Of a stretch of DNA of 64,000 bases, positions 54,810 through 63,558 are shown piece after piece. Both the position numbers and the translations under genes were made by a program. Under the pieces are notes generated by a model, which was not told where the DNA came from, searched no databases, and worked only from the letters and a program-made list of their open reading frames with translations. Positions within the stretch are counted from its first letter, which is position 1; every line of letters starts with the position of its first letter. Source of the stretch: Microbispora rosea subsp. aerata (GTDB taxonomy: Bacteria; Actinomycetota; Actinomycetes; Streptosporangiales; Streptosporangiaceae); NCBI RefSeq assembly GCF_014647835.1, contig NZ_BMPY01000032.1:1-64000 (forward strand), in the 5' to 3' direction.

Positions 54810-55643
54810 TTAGCGCAGCGGCGCGGTCGGGCCTTCCGGGGCGGTCTTCCGCCCCGCCAGCATGGACTCCACGTACTCGGCGACCTCCTCGTCCGGGAGG
54901 CGGCGGAAGCCGTCCGCGGTGATCACGGCGACGACCGGCCAGATCTTCCGCATCACGTCGGGGCCGCCGGTGGCCGAGTCGTCGTCGGCGGCGTCGTACA
55001 GGGCGTGCAGGCAGGTCAGGACGGTGTCCTGCGGGCTGGCGCCCTCTCGGTAAAGCTTCTTGAGCGAGCCGCGGGCGAAGATCGAACCCGAGCCGATCGA
55101 GTGGAACTCCTGCTGCTCGTACGGCCCGCCGCCCACGTCGTAGCTGAAGATCCGCCCCGAGTCGCGGGACGGGTCGTAGGCCGCGAACAGCGGCACGACC
55201 ACGAGGCCCTGCATGGCCATCGGCAGGTTGCCGCGGATCATGGTGGCCAGGCGGTGCGCCTTGCCCTCGGTGGACAGCGAGCGCCCCTCGGTCTTCTCGT
55301 AGTGCTCCAGCTCGACCCGGTAGAGCCGGGCCAGTTCGAGGCCGGTGCTCGCGGTGCCCGCGATGCCCATGCAGGAGTAGTCGTCGGTGCGGAACACCTT
55401 CTCGATGTCCCGCTGCGAGATGATGTTCCCGGAGGTCGCACGCCTGTCGCCCGCCATCACCACGCCGCCGGCGCAGGTGGCCGCGACGATGGTGGTCGCG
55501 TGCGGGATCTCGTCACCCACCGGGACCGCCAGCGACTCGTTGCGAGGCAGCAGGTTCGGCGCGTGCACGCCGAGGAACTCCGAGAACGACGACGATCCCG
55601 TATACGTGAAGAGGCTGTTCATCCAGGCTGGCTGAGATGCCAC
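54810..55643 (-). CDS. prcB: 20S proteasome beta subunit
   Basis: A 277-residue precursor of the catalytic subunit. A propeptide of 49 residues (ending VGDEIPHA) is removed to expose Thr50 in [21 protein letters not shown], the N-terminal nucleophile. The position before the nucleophile is Ala rather than the more common Gly. Further conserved parts are [22 protein letters not shown] and [24 protein letters not shown] 55643 lies in a region divergent from the sugar cassette; pup, normally just upstream, is 6.3 kb away here. Confidence 0.95.
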   Translation of the reverse strand: MASQPAWMNSLFTYTGSSSFSEFLGVHAPNLLPRNESLAVPVGDEIPHATTIVAATCAGGVVMAGDRRATSGNIISQRDIEKVFRTDDYSCMGIAGTASTGLELARLYRVELEHYEKTEGRSLSTEGKAHRLATMIRGNLPMAMQGLVVVPLFAAYDPSRDSGRIFSYDVGGGPYEQQEFHSIGSGSIFARGSLKKLYREGASPQDTVLTCLHALYDAADDDSATGGPDVMRKIWPVVAVITADGFRRLPDEEVAEYVESMLAGRKTAPEGPTAPLR

Positions 55644-55860
55644 GCGACTCCCTCCAAGCGTGCGTTGTTACGCCCGACCATACTCAGGTCTCAGCGCTGG
55701 TTGCACTCTTCCCGATCAGCTCAGCGCGAACCCGACATCCCGCAAGAGGCCGGGCACGCGTCCCTTACTCGTACACCACTCCGGTCCTTTACGTGTGCGT
55801 AATCGCGTGCGAGGGTCGATCTGTCCGTACGCCCCGGGGTTCGGCAGGAGGCACACGCGC

Positions 55861-57120
55861 GTGACGACCAGGGCCGCCATCAGCGGCACGTGGACGCTGG
55901 ACGACCGGCTGGCCGGGCCGGTGGCGGAGGTGCCGGTGGAGGTGCGGCCCGGCACGGCCGCCCTCACGGTGCGCCTGTCCTACGACCGGTCGGCCGGCGT
56001 CCTCGACCTCGGCTGCGCCGGCCCCTCGGGGTTTCGCGGCTGGTCGGGCGGCGCGCGCTCCGAGTACACCATCACGCCCACCTGGGCGACCCCCGGCTAC
56101 CTGCCCGGCGAGATCGAGCCGGGTGTGTGGCGGGTGCTCGTCGGGCTGCACCGGGTGCCCGCCGGCGGCCTGCCGTACGAAATCCGGGTGATCAGGCACG
56201 TGCGGCCGCCCGTCCGCCCGCGCCGCCGCCGCACCCGCTTCGCCCGCGTGCCCGGGCCCGTCCCGCCCGAGCCCTTCGCCGTACGGCGCCGCCTGCCGTC
56301 GCCGCACGGATACCGCTGGCTGGCCGGGGACCTGCACGCGCACACCGACCACTCGGACGGGACGCTGAGCGTCTACGAGCTGGCCTGCGTGGCGGCCACG
56401 GCCGGGCTGGACTTCCTCGCGGTGACCGACCACAACACCGTCAGCCACCACACCGAGCTGGCGGCGGCCTCGGCGCTGGCCGGCGTCGTGCTCGTGCCGG
56501 GGCAGGAGGTGACCACCGACCTCGGGCACGCCAACGCGCTCGGCGACGTCGGCTGGATCGACTTCCGGCGGCCCCCGGACGAGTGGGCGAAGGCCGTACG
56601 GGACCGGGGCGGGGTGCTGTCGGTCAACCACCCGGTGGCGGCCGGCTGCGCCTGGCGGCACGCGATGGACGACCGGCCGCCCGTCGTCGAGCTGTGGCAC
56701 TGGAGCTGGCTCGACCGGACCTGGGGCGCGCCGCTGGCCTGGGCCCAGGCGTGGGCCGGCGGCCTGTCCGGCGACCTCGTGGTGGTGGGCGGCGGCGACT
56801 ACCACAGGCCCGAGGAGGGCCACCCGCCCGGCGCGCCGACGACGTGGGTGCTCGCCGAGGGCGACGGCCGGGGGCCGGAGACGGCCGGGGCGGTGGTGCG
56901 CGCCGTCGCCGAGGGGCGGACGGCGGTGTCGGCCTCTCCCGGCGGCCCGCTGCTGCTGCGGATGGAGGACGAGTTCCTGGCCGTGGACGCCGACGGGCTG
57001 GTGCTGTGGGGGCCGGACACCCGGCGGGTGATCCGCGGCGACCTCGCGCTCCTGCCCGCCCGGCCCGGCGTGCACCGCCTGGAGACGCCCGCCAACGAGG
57101 TGGTCGCCGTCTGCACCTGA
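55861..57120 (+). CDS. PHP-domain metal-dependent phosphoesterase-like protein
   Basis: A 419-residue protein. The N-terminal ~150 residues are a beta-sandwich-like region (TLDDRLAGPVAEVPVEV ... GVWRVLVGLHRVPAG). The PHP domain starts at GDLHAHTDHSDGTLSVYELA (about 157) with metal ligands also in LDFLAVTDHNTVSHH, VPGQEVTTDLGHANALG and VVGGGDYHRPEEG. Relatives occur beside sugar genes and act as predicted phosphoesterases or hydrolases. GTG 55861 has AGGAGG upstream. It is the first gene of a cassette with the Gfo/Idh and GH38 genes. Confidence 0.85.
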   Translation: MTTRAAISGTWTLDDRLAGPVAEVPVEVRPGTAALTVRLSYDRSAGVLDLGCAGPSGFRGWSGGARSEYTITPTWATPGYLPGEIEPGVWRVLVGLHRVPAGGLPYEIRVIRHVRPPVRPRRRRTRFARVPGPVPPEPFAVRRRLPSPHGYRWLAGDLHAHTDHSDGTLSVYELACVAATAGLDFLAVTDHNTVSHHTELAAASALAGVVLVPGQEVTTDLGHANALGDVGWIDFRRPPDEWAKAVRDRGGVLSVNHPVAAGCAWRHAMDDRPPVVELWHWSWLDRTWGAPLAWAQAWAGGLSGDLVVVGGGDYHRPEEGHPPGAPTTWVLAEGDGRGPETAGAVVRAVAEGRTAVSASPGGPLLLRMEDEFLAVDADGLVLWGPDTRRVIRGDLALLPARPGVHRLETPANEVVAVCT

Positions 57121-57207
57121 CGGGGGTTGCGCCCCGCCGCCGATGGGGAGGTGCCCGGTTGGGAGCTCCCGCGGGAGGTCCCCGGCGAGGCGGAGGAGGG
57201 TGAGGAC

Positions 57208-58422
57208 GTGGAGACGGTGAAGGTGGGGATCGCCGGGCTCGGCGTGATCGCGCAGGTCGTCTACCTGCCCCTGCTGGCGCGGCGGCGCGACCTGTTCCGG
57301 GTCGCGGCGGTGTGCGACCTCGACCGGGAGCACGCGGAGACGGCCGGCCGGGAGGCGGGCGTCCCGGCGTACGACGACCCGCTGGCGATGCTGGACGGGG
57401 GCGGGTTCGACGCGCTGATCGTGCTCACGCCGGGCTCCCACGGCCCGCTGGTGCGGGCCGCGCTCGAACGCGGCCTGTGGGTGCTGTGCGAGAAGCCGGT
57501 CGCCTACAGCAGGGCCGAGCTGAGCGGCTTTTCCGGCGAGCGGCTGATGGCCGGCTACATGAAGCAGTACGACCCCGCCTCCCAGCGGCTGCTCGAGGCG
57601 CTGCACGAGGCCGGGGGGCCGGGCGTGGTCCGCCACCTCGACGCCACCGTGCTGCATCCGTCGGAGGAGTCGCAGCTGCTGTTCGCCAGGGCGCGGACCG
57701 GGCGGCCCGATCCCCGGCGGGCGGCCTCCTTCGCGGAGGCCGACGAGCGGGCGCTCACCGCTGCCCTCGGCACCTCGTCGCAGCGGCTGCGGCGGCTGTA
57801 CGCGGAGGTCCTGCTCGGCAGCCTCAGCCACGAGCTGTCGCTGATGCGGCTGTTCATCGGGCCGCCCGACACGGTGGACCACGTGGCCGTGTGGCCGGCG
57901 GACGCGTTCCCTCCGTCCCTGGAGGTCAGCGGGACGCTGGGGGGCGAGTGCCCGGGCAGGTACGGCATCCGGTGGCACCACCTGCCGAGCTACCCCGCCT
58001 ACCACGAGGTCATGACGCTGCACCATGAGCACGGGTCGCTGGAGCTGCGCTTCCCCTCCCCGTACATGCTGAACACGCCCACCCGGCTGACGATCACCTG
58101 CCGGGTCGGCACGACCGAGCGGACGATCCTCAACGAGGACGTCGCCGAGGCGTTCGAACGCCAGCTCCGCGCCTTCCACCGGTTCATCACCCAGGAAGAA
58201 CCGCCGCTCACCGGACTGGACGGGGCGCTGGAGGATATCGTCACGGCGCAGCGGATCGTCCACCGGTACGCACGCTGGGCGGGCATCCCCATCGGCGGGG
58301 AGTGCGCCCGGGAGGTCACCGGCGCCCCGCGGGAGGCGACCGCCGGGGCCGACAGCAGCTACGCCGAGGAGGGCGCGAGTGGAGCCGTCAGCGGTCACGC
58401 CGAGGGGAGCCTCAGCAGATAG
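57208..58422 (+). CDS. Gfo/Idh/MocA-family oxidoreductase
   Basis: A 404-residue NAD(P)-dependent sugar dehydrogenase-like protein. The Rossmann fold is VGIAGLGVIAQVVYLPLLARR at the N-terminus, then FDALIVLTPGSHGPLVRAALERGLWVLCEKPVA (EKP motif) and a C-terminal GFO_IDH_MocA domain including GSLSHELSLMRLFIGPP and HGSLELRFPSPYML. The ~40-residue tail is Gly/Ala-rich. GTG 57208 follows GAGGAGGGTGAGGAC. It overlaps the mannosidase start by 44 bp; the two are co-translated. Confidence 0.88.
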   Translation: METVKVGIAGLGVIAQVVYLPLLARRRDLFRVAAVCDLDREHAETAGREAGVPAYDDPLAMLDGGGFDALIVLTPGSHGPLVRAALERGLWVLCEKPVAYSRAELSGFSGERLMAGYMKQYDPASQRLLEALHEAGGPGVVRHLDATVLHPSEESQLLFARARTGRPDPRRAASFAEADERALTAALGTSSQRLRRLYAEVLLGSLSHELSLMRLFIGPPDTVDHVAVWPADAFPPSLEVSGTLGGECPGRYGIRWHHLPSYPAYHEVMTLHHEHGSLELRFPSPYMLNTPTRLTITCRVGTTERTILNEDVAEAFERQLRAFHRFITQEEPPLTGLDGALEDIVTAQRIVHRYARWAGIPIGGECAREVTGAPREATAGADSSYAEEGASGAVSGHAEGSLSR

Positions 58423-61411
58423 CGGCACGATCGTGGTGGTCCCGCACACGCATTGGGACCGCGAGTGGTACCTGCCCTTCCAGCGGTTCCGGGCCGGGCT
58501 GGTGCGGGTGCTCGACGAGGTCCTGGACGCGCTGGCCGCCGACCCCGCCTACCGCTTCACGATGGACGGCCAGCTCGCGGCGATCGAGGACTACCTGGAG
58601 ATACGGCCGGAGCGGCGCGCCGACGTCGCCCGGTTCGTCGCCGAGGGACGGCTCGCCGTCGGGCCCTGGCTGATCCTCGCCGACGAGTTCCTGTGCTCGG
58701 GCGAGACCCTGCTGCGCAACCTGGAGTACGGCATGCGGGGCGCCGCCGCGCTCGGCGGCGCCATGCCCGTCGGCTACCTGCCCGACCAGTTCGGCCACTG
58801 CGCCCAGATGCCGCAGATGCTGGCGCTGGCGGGGCTGCGCCTGGCGTGCCTGTGGCGCGGCGTGCCCGCGCGCGTGGACCGCGACAGCTTCGACTGGACC
58901 GGCGCCGACGGCACCACGATCAGGACCCGCTACCTGCCCGGCGGGTACGGCAACGCCTCCGGCCTGTTCACCGGCCCGGCCGAGGGGATGCCCGACCGGG
59001 TGTCGGCCTTCGCCTCCGCGGCGCGCGCCTGGGCGGCGGGCGGCACGCTGCTGGCGATGTGCGGCGCGGACCACTCGGCGCCCGCCCGCGAGATCACCGC
59101 GTGGGGGCTGCGCGTCGCCACCCTCGCCGAGGCGCTGACCGGCGAGCCGGCCGCCGGGGAGGTGCCGCGGGTCGCGGGCGAGCTGCGCTCGCACGCGCGG
59201 GCCAACCTCCTGCCCGGGGTGATCTCGGCCCGGGTGCCGCTCAAGCAGGCCATGGCGCGGGCCGAGCGGGTGCTGATCCGCTACGCGGAACCGCTGTCCG
59301 CGCTGTGGCTCGCCGATCGGACGGCCTGCCGGCGTTTGATCGACATGGCGTGGCGGTCGGTGATCGCCTGCACCGGGCACGACTCCGTCACCGGGTGCGG
59401 CTCGGACGAGACCGCCCAGCAGGTGGCCGCCAGGATCGCCGAGGCCGGGCAGACCGCCCAGGCGGTCGTGGACACGGTGGCGGCGTCCCTCGCCGAGGCC
59501 GCGCCGAAGGGCTCGCTCGTGGTCGTCAACCCCTCGCCGTACGAACGGACCGGCCTGGTGCTCGCCGACCTGCCGGAGGACCGCGCCGCCCTGGTGGACG
59601 ACCGGGGGCGTCCCGTGCCGCTGCAGCGGCTCGAACACGCTCCCACCCTGCTCGACGAGACCGTCATGGACGACCTGGCGCGGCTTCTCGGGCGCGTCCA
59701 CGAGCGGGAGCTGTACGGCCATGAGATCGTCTCCTGGCATGCCGGGGACGGCGTGTTCACCGTCACCGTCAGCCGGCACGCCCGCGGCGCGTACGCCTAC
59801 GAGGACCTGCGCCGGGCCGTCCTGGAGGCGGGCCCGGGGCCGTGGATCGTCCGCACGGCGGCCGAGCCCGTCGTCACCGTGGCCGCGCTGGTCACCGTGC
59901 CGCCGCTCGGCCGGGCCGTCCTCACCGCCCGTCCGCCCGCGCCCGGCCTGCCCGCCCCCGTCGCGCACGCCCTGCGGACCGATCCGTACGGGTTCGAGCC
60001 GGTGCTGGACAACGGGCTGCTGCGGGTGCGCGTGGCGGACGACGGCACGCTCGCCCTGCGCGGGGCGGACGGCGTGGAGGTCCGCGGCGTCGGGCGGATC
60101 GTCCACGGCGCGGACGCCGGCGACACCTACAACTACGCGCCCGCGCCGGGCGACCGGCCCGTCGACCGGCCCGCGCGCGTGTCCGTCGAGGAGATCTGCT
60201 CGGGCCCGCTGACCGGGGCCTACGAGATCGTCCGGGTGTACGACTGGCCGGCCGGGGCGGGCGACGACGCCACCGTGCCGACGGCCGTCACGACCCGGGT
60301 GGAGCTGCGGGCGGGCGAGCCGTTCGCGCGGTGCGAGATCACCATGGACGTGCGCTGCCGCGACCACCGCGTCCGCTGGCACGCCCCGCTGCCCCGCACG
60401 GCGGCCGAGTCGTACGCCGAGGGGCAGTTCGCCGTGGTCCGGCGCGGGCTCACCGCCGAAGGCGGGGGCGGCGAGCGGCCGGTCGCGACCTTCCCCGCCG
60501 AGTCGTTCGTGGCCGCCGGCGGCCTGGCGGTGCTGCTCGACCACGTCACCGAGTACGAGGTCACCGGCGGCGGGGCCGAGCTGGCGCTGACGCTCGTGCG
60601 GTCCGTGGGGTGGCTGTCCAGGAACCGCAACCCCTACCGGGACGAGCCCGCCGGGCCCGAGATGCCCACCCCCGGCGCCCAGTGCCAGGGGCCGCTGACC
60701 GTGCGCCTGGCCGTCCTGCCGTACGCGGGCGAGTGGCACGACGCGGGGCTGCCCGCGCTCGCGGAGGAGTTCCGGCACGACCTTCTCGCCGTACCGGGCA
60801 CCGGCCGAGCATCCGGCACGAGTGGGAACGGCACAGCCGGGAACGGCGCAGGCCGGGACGGCGCGAGTCCGAATCACACAGGCTGGGACGGCGCGAGCGG
60901 GGGCGGCGCGGCCCGGGACGACACCAGTGGGAGCGGCACAGCCGGGGGTGACGCAGCCGGGAGGGACGCGAGCGCGAACCACGCCCGTCGGGACAGCGCG
61001 AGCGGGGGCGGCACAGGCGGGAGTGACGCAGCCGGGAACGACTCAGGCGAGAGCGGCATGGGTCAGAACGGCGCAGGCTGGGACGGCGCGAGTGGGGGCG
61101 GCACAGCCGGGAACGGCCGTCTCGCGATCAGTGGGGACGGCGTCGTGATGGCGGCCCTGCGCGAGCGGGACGGACGGCTGGAGGTCCGCCTGGTGGCCGA
61201 GCATCCCACGGCCACCGAGGCGGTCGTCCGGGGAGATTTCACCGCCGCCTGGACGGCCGACGTTCAGGGCTCTCCCCTGTGCCCTCTGGAGGTGTTTCAC
61301 GACGACGGGGCGGACCGGTCCGGGTCCGGCTCATCGCGTTCATCGTGGCGAGCGGTGCGTGTCCCGCTCAGGCCCTTCGAGATCGCGACCGTTCATCTCG
61401 CCGTGGCGTAA
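58379..61411 (+). CDS. Glycoside hydrolase family 38 alpha-mannosidase
   Basis: A 1010-residue enzyme hydrolysing terminal alpha-mannosides. The catalytic barrel begins GTIVVVPHTHWDREWYLPF (zinc His/Asp pair), and the nucleophile D136 is in GYLPDQFGHCAQMPQ. The helical bundle and beta domains follow (ACTGHDSVTGCGSDETAQQ; VSRHARGAYAYEDLRRAVLEAG). Before the end, residues 813-912 are a 20-fold pentapeptide repeat, so the C-terminal domain is split by a flexible insert. GTG 58379 has GAGGAGG upstream. With the PHP and Gfo/Idh genes it makes a three-gene glycan cassette. Confidence 0.9.
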   Translation: MEPSAVTPRGASADSGTIVVVPHTHWDREWYLPFQRFRAGLVRVLDEVLDALAADPAYRFTMDGQLAAIEDYLEIRPERRADVARFVAEGRLAVGPWLILADEFLCSGETLLRNLEYGMRGAAALGGAMPVGYLPDQFGHCAQMPQMLALAGLRLACLWRGVPARVDRDSFDWTGADGTTIRTRYLPGGYGNASGLFTGPAEGMPDRVSAFASAARAWAAGGTLLAMCGADHSAPAREITAWGLRVATLAEALTGEPAAGEVPRVAGELRSHARANLLPGVISARVPLKQAMARAERVLIRYAEPLSALWLADRTACRRLIDMAWRSVIACTGHDSVTGCGSDETAQQVAARIAEAGQTAQAVVDTVAASLAEAAPKGSLVVVNPSPYERTGLVLADLPEDRAALVDDRGRPVPLQRLEHAPTLLDETVMDDLARLLGRVHERELYGHEIVSWHAGDGVFTVTVSRHARGAYAYEDLRRAVLEAGPGPWIVRTAAEPVVTVAALVTVPPLGRAVLTARPPAPGLPAPVAHALRTDPYGFEPVLDNGLLRVRVADDGTLALRGADGVEVRGVGRIVHGADAGDTYNYAPAPGDRPVDRPARVSVEEICSGPLTGAYEIVRVYDWPAGAGDDATVPTAVTTRVELRAGEPFARCEITMDVRCRDHRVRWHAPLPRTAAESYAEGQFAVVRRGLTAEGGGGERPVATFPAESFVAAGGLAVLLDHVTEYEVTGGGAELALTLVRSVGWLSRNRNPYRDEPAGPEMPTPGAQCQGPLTVRLAVLPYAGEWHDAGLPALAEEFRHDLLAVPGTGRASGTSGNGTAGNGAGRDGASPNHTGWDGASGGGAARDDTSGSGTAGGDAAGRDASANHARRDSASGGGTGGSDAAGNDSGESGMGQNGAGWDGASGGGTAGNGRLAISGDGVVMAALRERDGRLEVRLVAEHPTATEAVVRGDFTAAWTADVQGSPLCPLEVFHDDGADRSGSGSSRSSWRAVRVPLRPFEIATVHLAVA
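60815..61114 (+). repeat. 15-bp x 20 in-frame minisatellite in the mannosidase gene
   Basis: Twenty degenerate copies of a 15-bp unit (about GGGACGGCGCGAGCG) encode pentapeptides such as GTAGN, GAGRD, GASGG, GTGGS, DAAGN and GMGQN. The 300-bp block is in frame, so length changes of whole units keep the enzyme readable. Confidence 0.85.
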
Positions 61412-61418
61412 CGAGCGG

Positions 61419-61590
61419 TGATCTCACGTTGTGACCCGACGTGCCGGTGCTCGGCGGGTCGTAGCCTGACCGGTGGTCAGCTCACGGCTGTGACCCGGCG
61501 GGCCGGCGTCCGGCGAGTCGTGGCCTGGCGGACGGTGATCTCACGGCTGTGGCCTGACGGACTGGTGCCCGGTGGATCACGGCCTGGCGT
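61419..61590. repeat. Three ~58-bp direct repeats after the mannosidase gene
   Basis: Units starting at 61419, 61477 and 61536 share TGATCTCACGGCTGTGACC-like starts, then GGGCCGGTGTCCGGCG and GTCGTGGCCTGGCGGACGG-like parts; the period is 58-59 bp and the copies are imperfect. They lie in the non-coding gap between the mannosidase gene and pup. Confidence 0.75.
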
Positions 61591-61875
61591 GTTCGGCCCG
61601 AGGGGTCCCGCCATGTCGGGCGGGGCGGGGCGGGTGGACGCCACGGCGGACGCCCGTGAGGCTCCCGCGAGGCTGCCAGGACGCCCGTGAGGCCGCCAGA
61701 CCACCAAGACCGCCGAGCCTGCCAAGATCGCCAAGGCCGCTCCCGCTGCCGAGACCACCGAGCCTGCCAAGACCCCACGGCTTCCAAGACCGCTACCGCC
61801 GCTACGGCTGCCAGGGCCGCCGACCGGGACCGCACAGCCGGGCCGCCGTCAGGCGGGTCGGGAGAGAGGTCTCCG
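61591..61875. other. Non-coding, Ala/Lys/Pro-codon-rich low-complexity stretch
   Basis: No gene was accepted. Around 61708-61775 a 45-bp period repeats GACCGCCGAGCCTGCCAAGA-like text; read in one frame it gives TKTAEPAKIAKAAP-type peptides, but without start signals. It continues the repetitive character of the preceding 800 bp. Confidence 0.45.
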
Positions 61876-61906
61876 GGGCCGGTGGCGGTGGCCCCGCCAC
61901 CGGCCC
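61876..61906 (-). terminator. Terminator after pup
   Basis: Arms GGGCCGGTGGC (61876-61886) and GCCACCGGCCC (61896-61906) with a 9-base loop, 17 bp after the pup stop. Confidence 0.75.
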
Positions 61907-61923
61907 GGACGCCTCCGTCGGGG

Positions 61924-62133
61924 TTACTGCCCGCCCTTCTGCACGTAGGAACGGACGAACTCCTCGGCGTTCTCCTCGAGGACCTCGTCGATCTCGTCCA
62001 GGATCGCGTCGACGTCGTCGGTGAGCTTCTCGTGGCGCTCCTGGACGTCCGAGGACGTCTGCGCCTCGACCTCCTCGACCTCGTGCTCCTGGCGCCCTGC
62101 CTGCTTCTGGCCGCCGGTCTCCTTCGTCGCCAT
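61924..62133 (-). CDS. pup: Prokaryotic ubiquitin-like protein Pup
   Basis: A 69-residue, acidic, mostly disordered protein with the PafA/ARC-binding helix DVDAILDEIDEVLEENAEEF and the C-terminus VRSYVQKGGQ. The final Gln must be deamidated by Dop before PafA can attach it to targets. ATG 62133 has GGAGG eight bases upstream. Usually pup lies directly before prcB; here a sugar cassette on the opposite strand and a repeat region sit between, and no dop gene precedes it in the window. Confidence 0.93.
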   Translation of the reverse strand: MATKETGGQKQAGRQEHEVEEVEAQTSSDVQERHEKLTDDVDAILDEIDEVLEENAEEFVRSYVQKGGQ

Positions 62134-62402
62134 CCCTGACACCTCCGCTGCTCGGGGGGACGCCTTTCCTCATATCTTCCCCGAACCGACCGACAATGCG
62201 CGCGAAAGGGCGTGCGATCTTCGAGCCGGATCCGGGGCCGGACACCCGGTGCGCGCCGGGAAGGCAGACCCACGGGACGCCTGCGCTCTTTCACCGGATC
62301 GTTATCTACCTCACACTCCCCGTGGCCGCCTTTCGGCGCAGAGCGACCACATCCGGGACGACAATTGATGGATCACGGGACGACCTAGCGCACGGGTGGT
62401 CG

Positions 62403-63452
62403 ATGGCATCGCACGCACGGCAACTGCTGGCGGATCGGTACAGGTTGCTGACGCCTTTCCGGCGGGACGGCGGAGGCATCATGTGGCAGGCGCATGATCT
62501 TCGCCTCAAACGAGATGTCGCGATCAAGGAAGTGCAGCCGCCGTACCGCATGGACGTGGCCGACCTGGCCGCCGCCCGCCGGCAGGCCCTGCGGGAGGCC
62601 CGCTCCGCGGCCCGGCTCAGCCACCCCGCCGTCATCACCGTGCACGACCTGCTGGAGGACAAGGGCCGGCTCTGGATCGTGACAGAGCTTCTGCAGGGCC
62701 TCACGCTGAGCGACACCGTGCGCCACCTCGGGCGGCTGCCGGTGCACTGGGCGGCCTGGGTGGGCTTCCAGCTCCTGTCGGGCGTACGGCACGCGCACTC
62801 GATGGGTGTGGTCCACGGGGACATCCGGCCCGCCAACGTCATGCTGACCGAAGACCGGGTGGTGCTGACCGATTTCGGCATCGCCGCCTTCGAGCGGGAC
62901 CCGTCCGGGTCCACCACCGTGCCCGTGGCGCGGTCCGGCGCCTATCTCGCCCCGGAGCGGCTGCGCGGGAAGGGCCTGGCGCCCTCCGCCGACCTGTGGT
63001 CGTTCGGCGCCACGCTGTACTGCGGGGTGGAGGGGCGGCCGCCGTACCCGCCCGCGAACGGCCCGCTGCCGGCCGCCGTGCTGCTCGGCCGCGAGCCGGA
63101 GCCGCCGCGCCGGGCGGGCCCCCTGCGGCCGCTGCTGGAGGGCCTGCTGCGGCACGACCCGGCCGAACGACTCACCGTGGACGAGGCGATGCACATGCTC
63201 GTGGACGTGCTGCGGCGGCAGGGCATTCCGGCCGCGACGCCGGGCCGGACGGCCGGCGAGCTGCCCAGCCGCACCACGGTCAGACCGAGCGGGGCGCAGC
63301 CCTACGGCCGTCCCCCCGCGCACGCGTCGTGGCGGTCCGGCGAGTTCACCCCGGTGCGCCTGCACGATGTGGACGCGCATCGCCGGGACAACCCCTACTG
63401 GCCCGCCTCGACCACCCGGCCACGCCGGCACGGCCCGCCGCGCCTCCCGTAA
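62403..63452 (+). CDS. Atypical Ser/Thr protein kinase-like protein
   Basis: A 349-residue kinase fold. ATP lysine K42 is present in VAIKEV and DFG at 157-159 is intact, but the glycine loop is degenerate (RRDGGGIMW) and the catalytic loop reads H-G-D-I-R-P-A-N instead of HRDxKxxN: the catalytic Asp (D140) stays, while the Arg and the catalytic-loop Lys are replaced. The activation segment AAFERDPSGSTTVPVARSGAYLAPERL is near normal. No transmembrane helix follows; the ~85-residue tail is Pro/Arg-rich. It may be a weak kinase or a pseudokinase. ATG 62403 is the assumed start. Confidence 0.82.
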   Translation: MASHARQLLADRYRLLTPFRRDGGGIMWQAHDLRLKRDVAIKEVQPPYRMDVADLAAARRQALREARSAARLSHPAVITVHDLLEDKGRLWIVTELLQGLTLSDTVRHLGRLPVHWAAWVGFQLLSGVRHAHSMGVVHGDIRPANVMLTEDRVVLTDFGIAAFERDPSGSTTVPVARSGAYLAPERLRGKGLAPSADLWSFGATLYCGVEGRPPYPPANGPLPAAVLLGREPEPPRRAGPLRPLLEGLLRHDPAERLTVDEAMHMLVDVLRRQGIPAATPGRTAGELPSRTTVRPSGAQPYGRPPAHASWRSGEFTPVRLHDVDAHRRDNPYWPASTTRPRRHGPPRLP

Positions 63453-63558
63453 ACGCGCTCGCGCCGGCCGTCCACGGCCGGACGCCGGCGGCGGCTCGTC
63501 CGCGTCCCTCGCGCGGAAGAACCGCCGGGCCGGTCGTCCTTCCCTCGGCGGGCGCGGG

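Noticed and set aside
61477-61770. 97-codon minus-strand frame with a hydrophobic start (MAGSVVSAAGAALAILAG)
   Set aside because: It reads through the repeat field; the hydrophobic look comes from repetitive Ala/Gly/Val codons.
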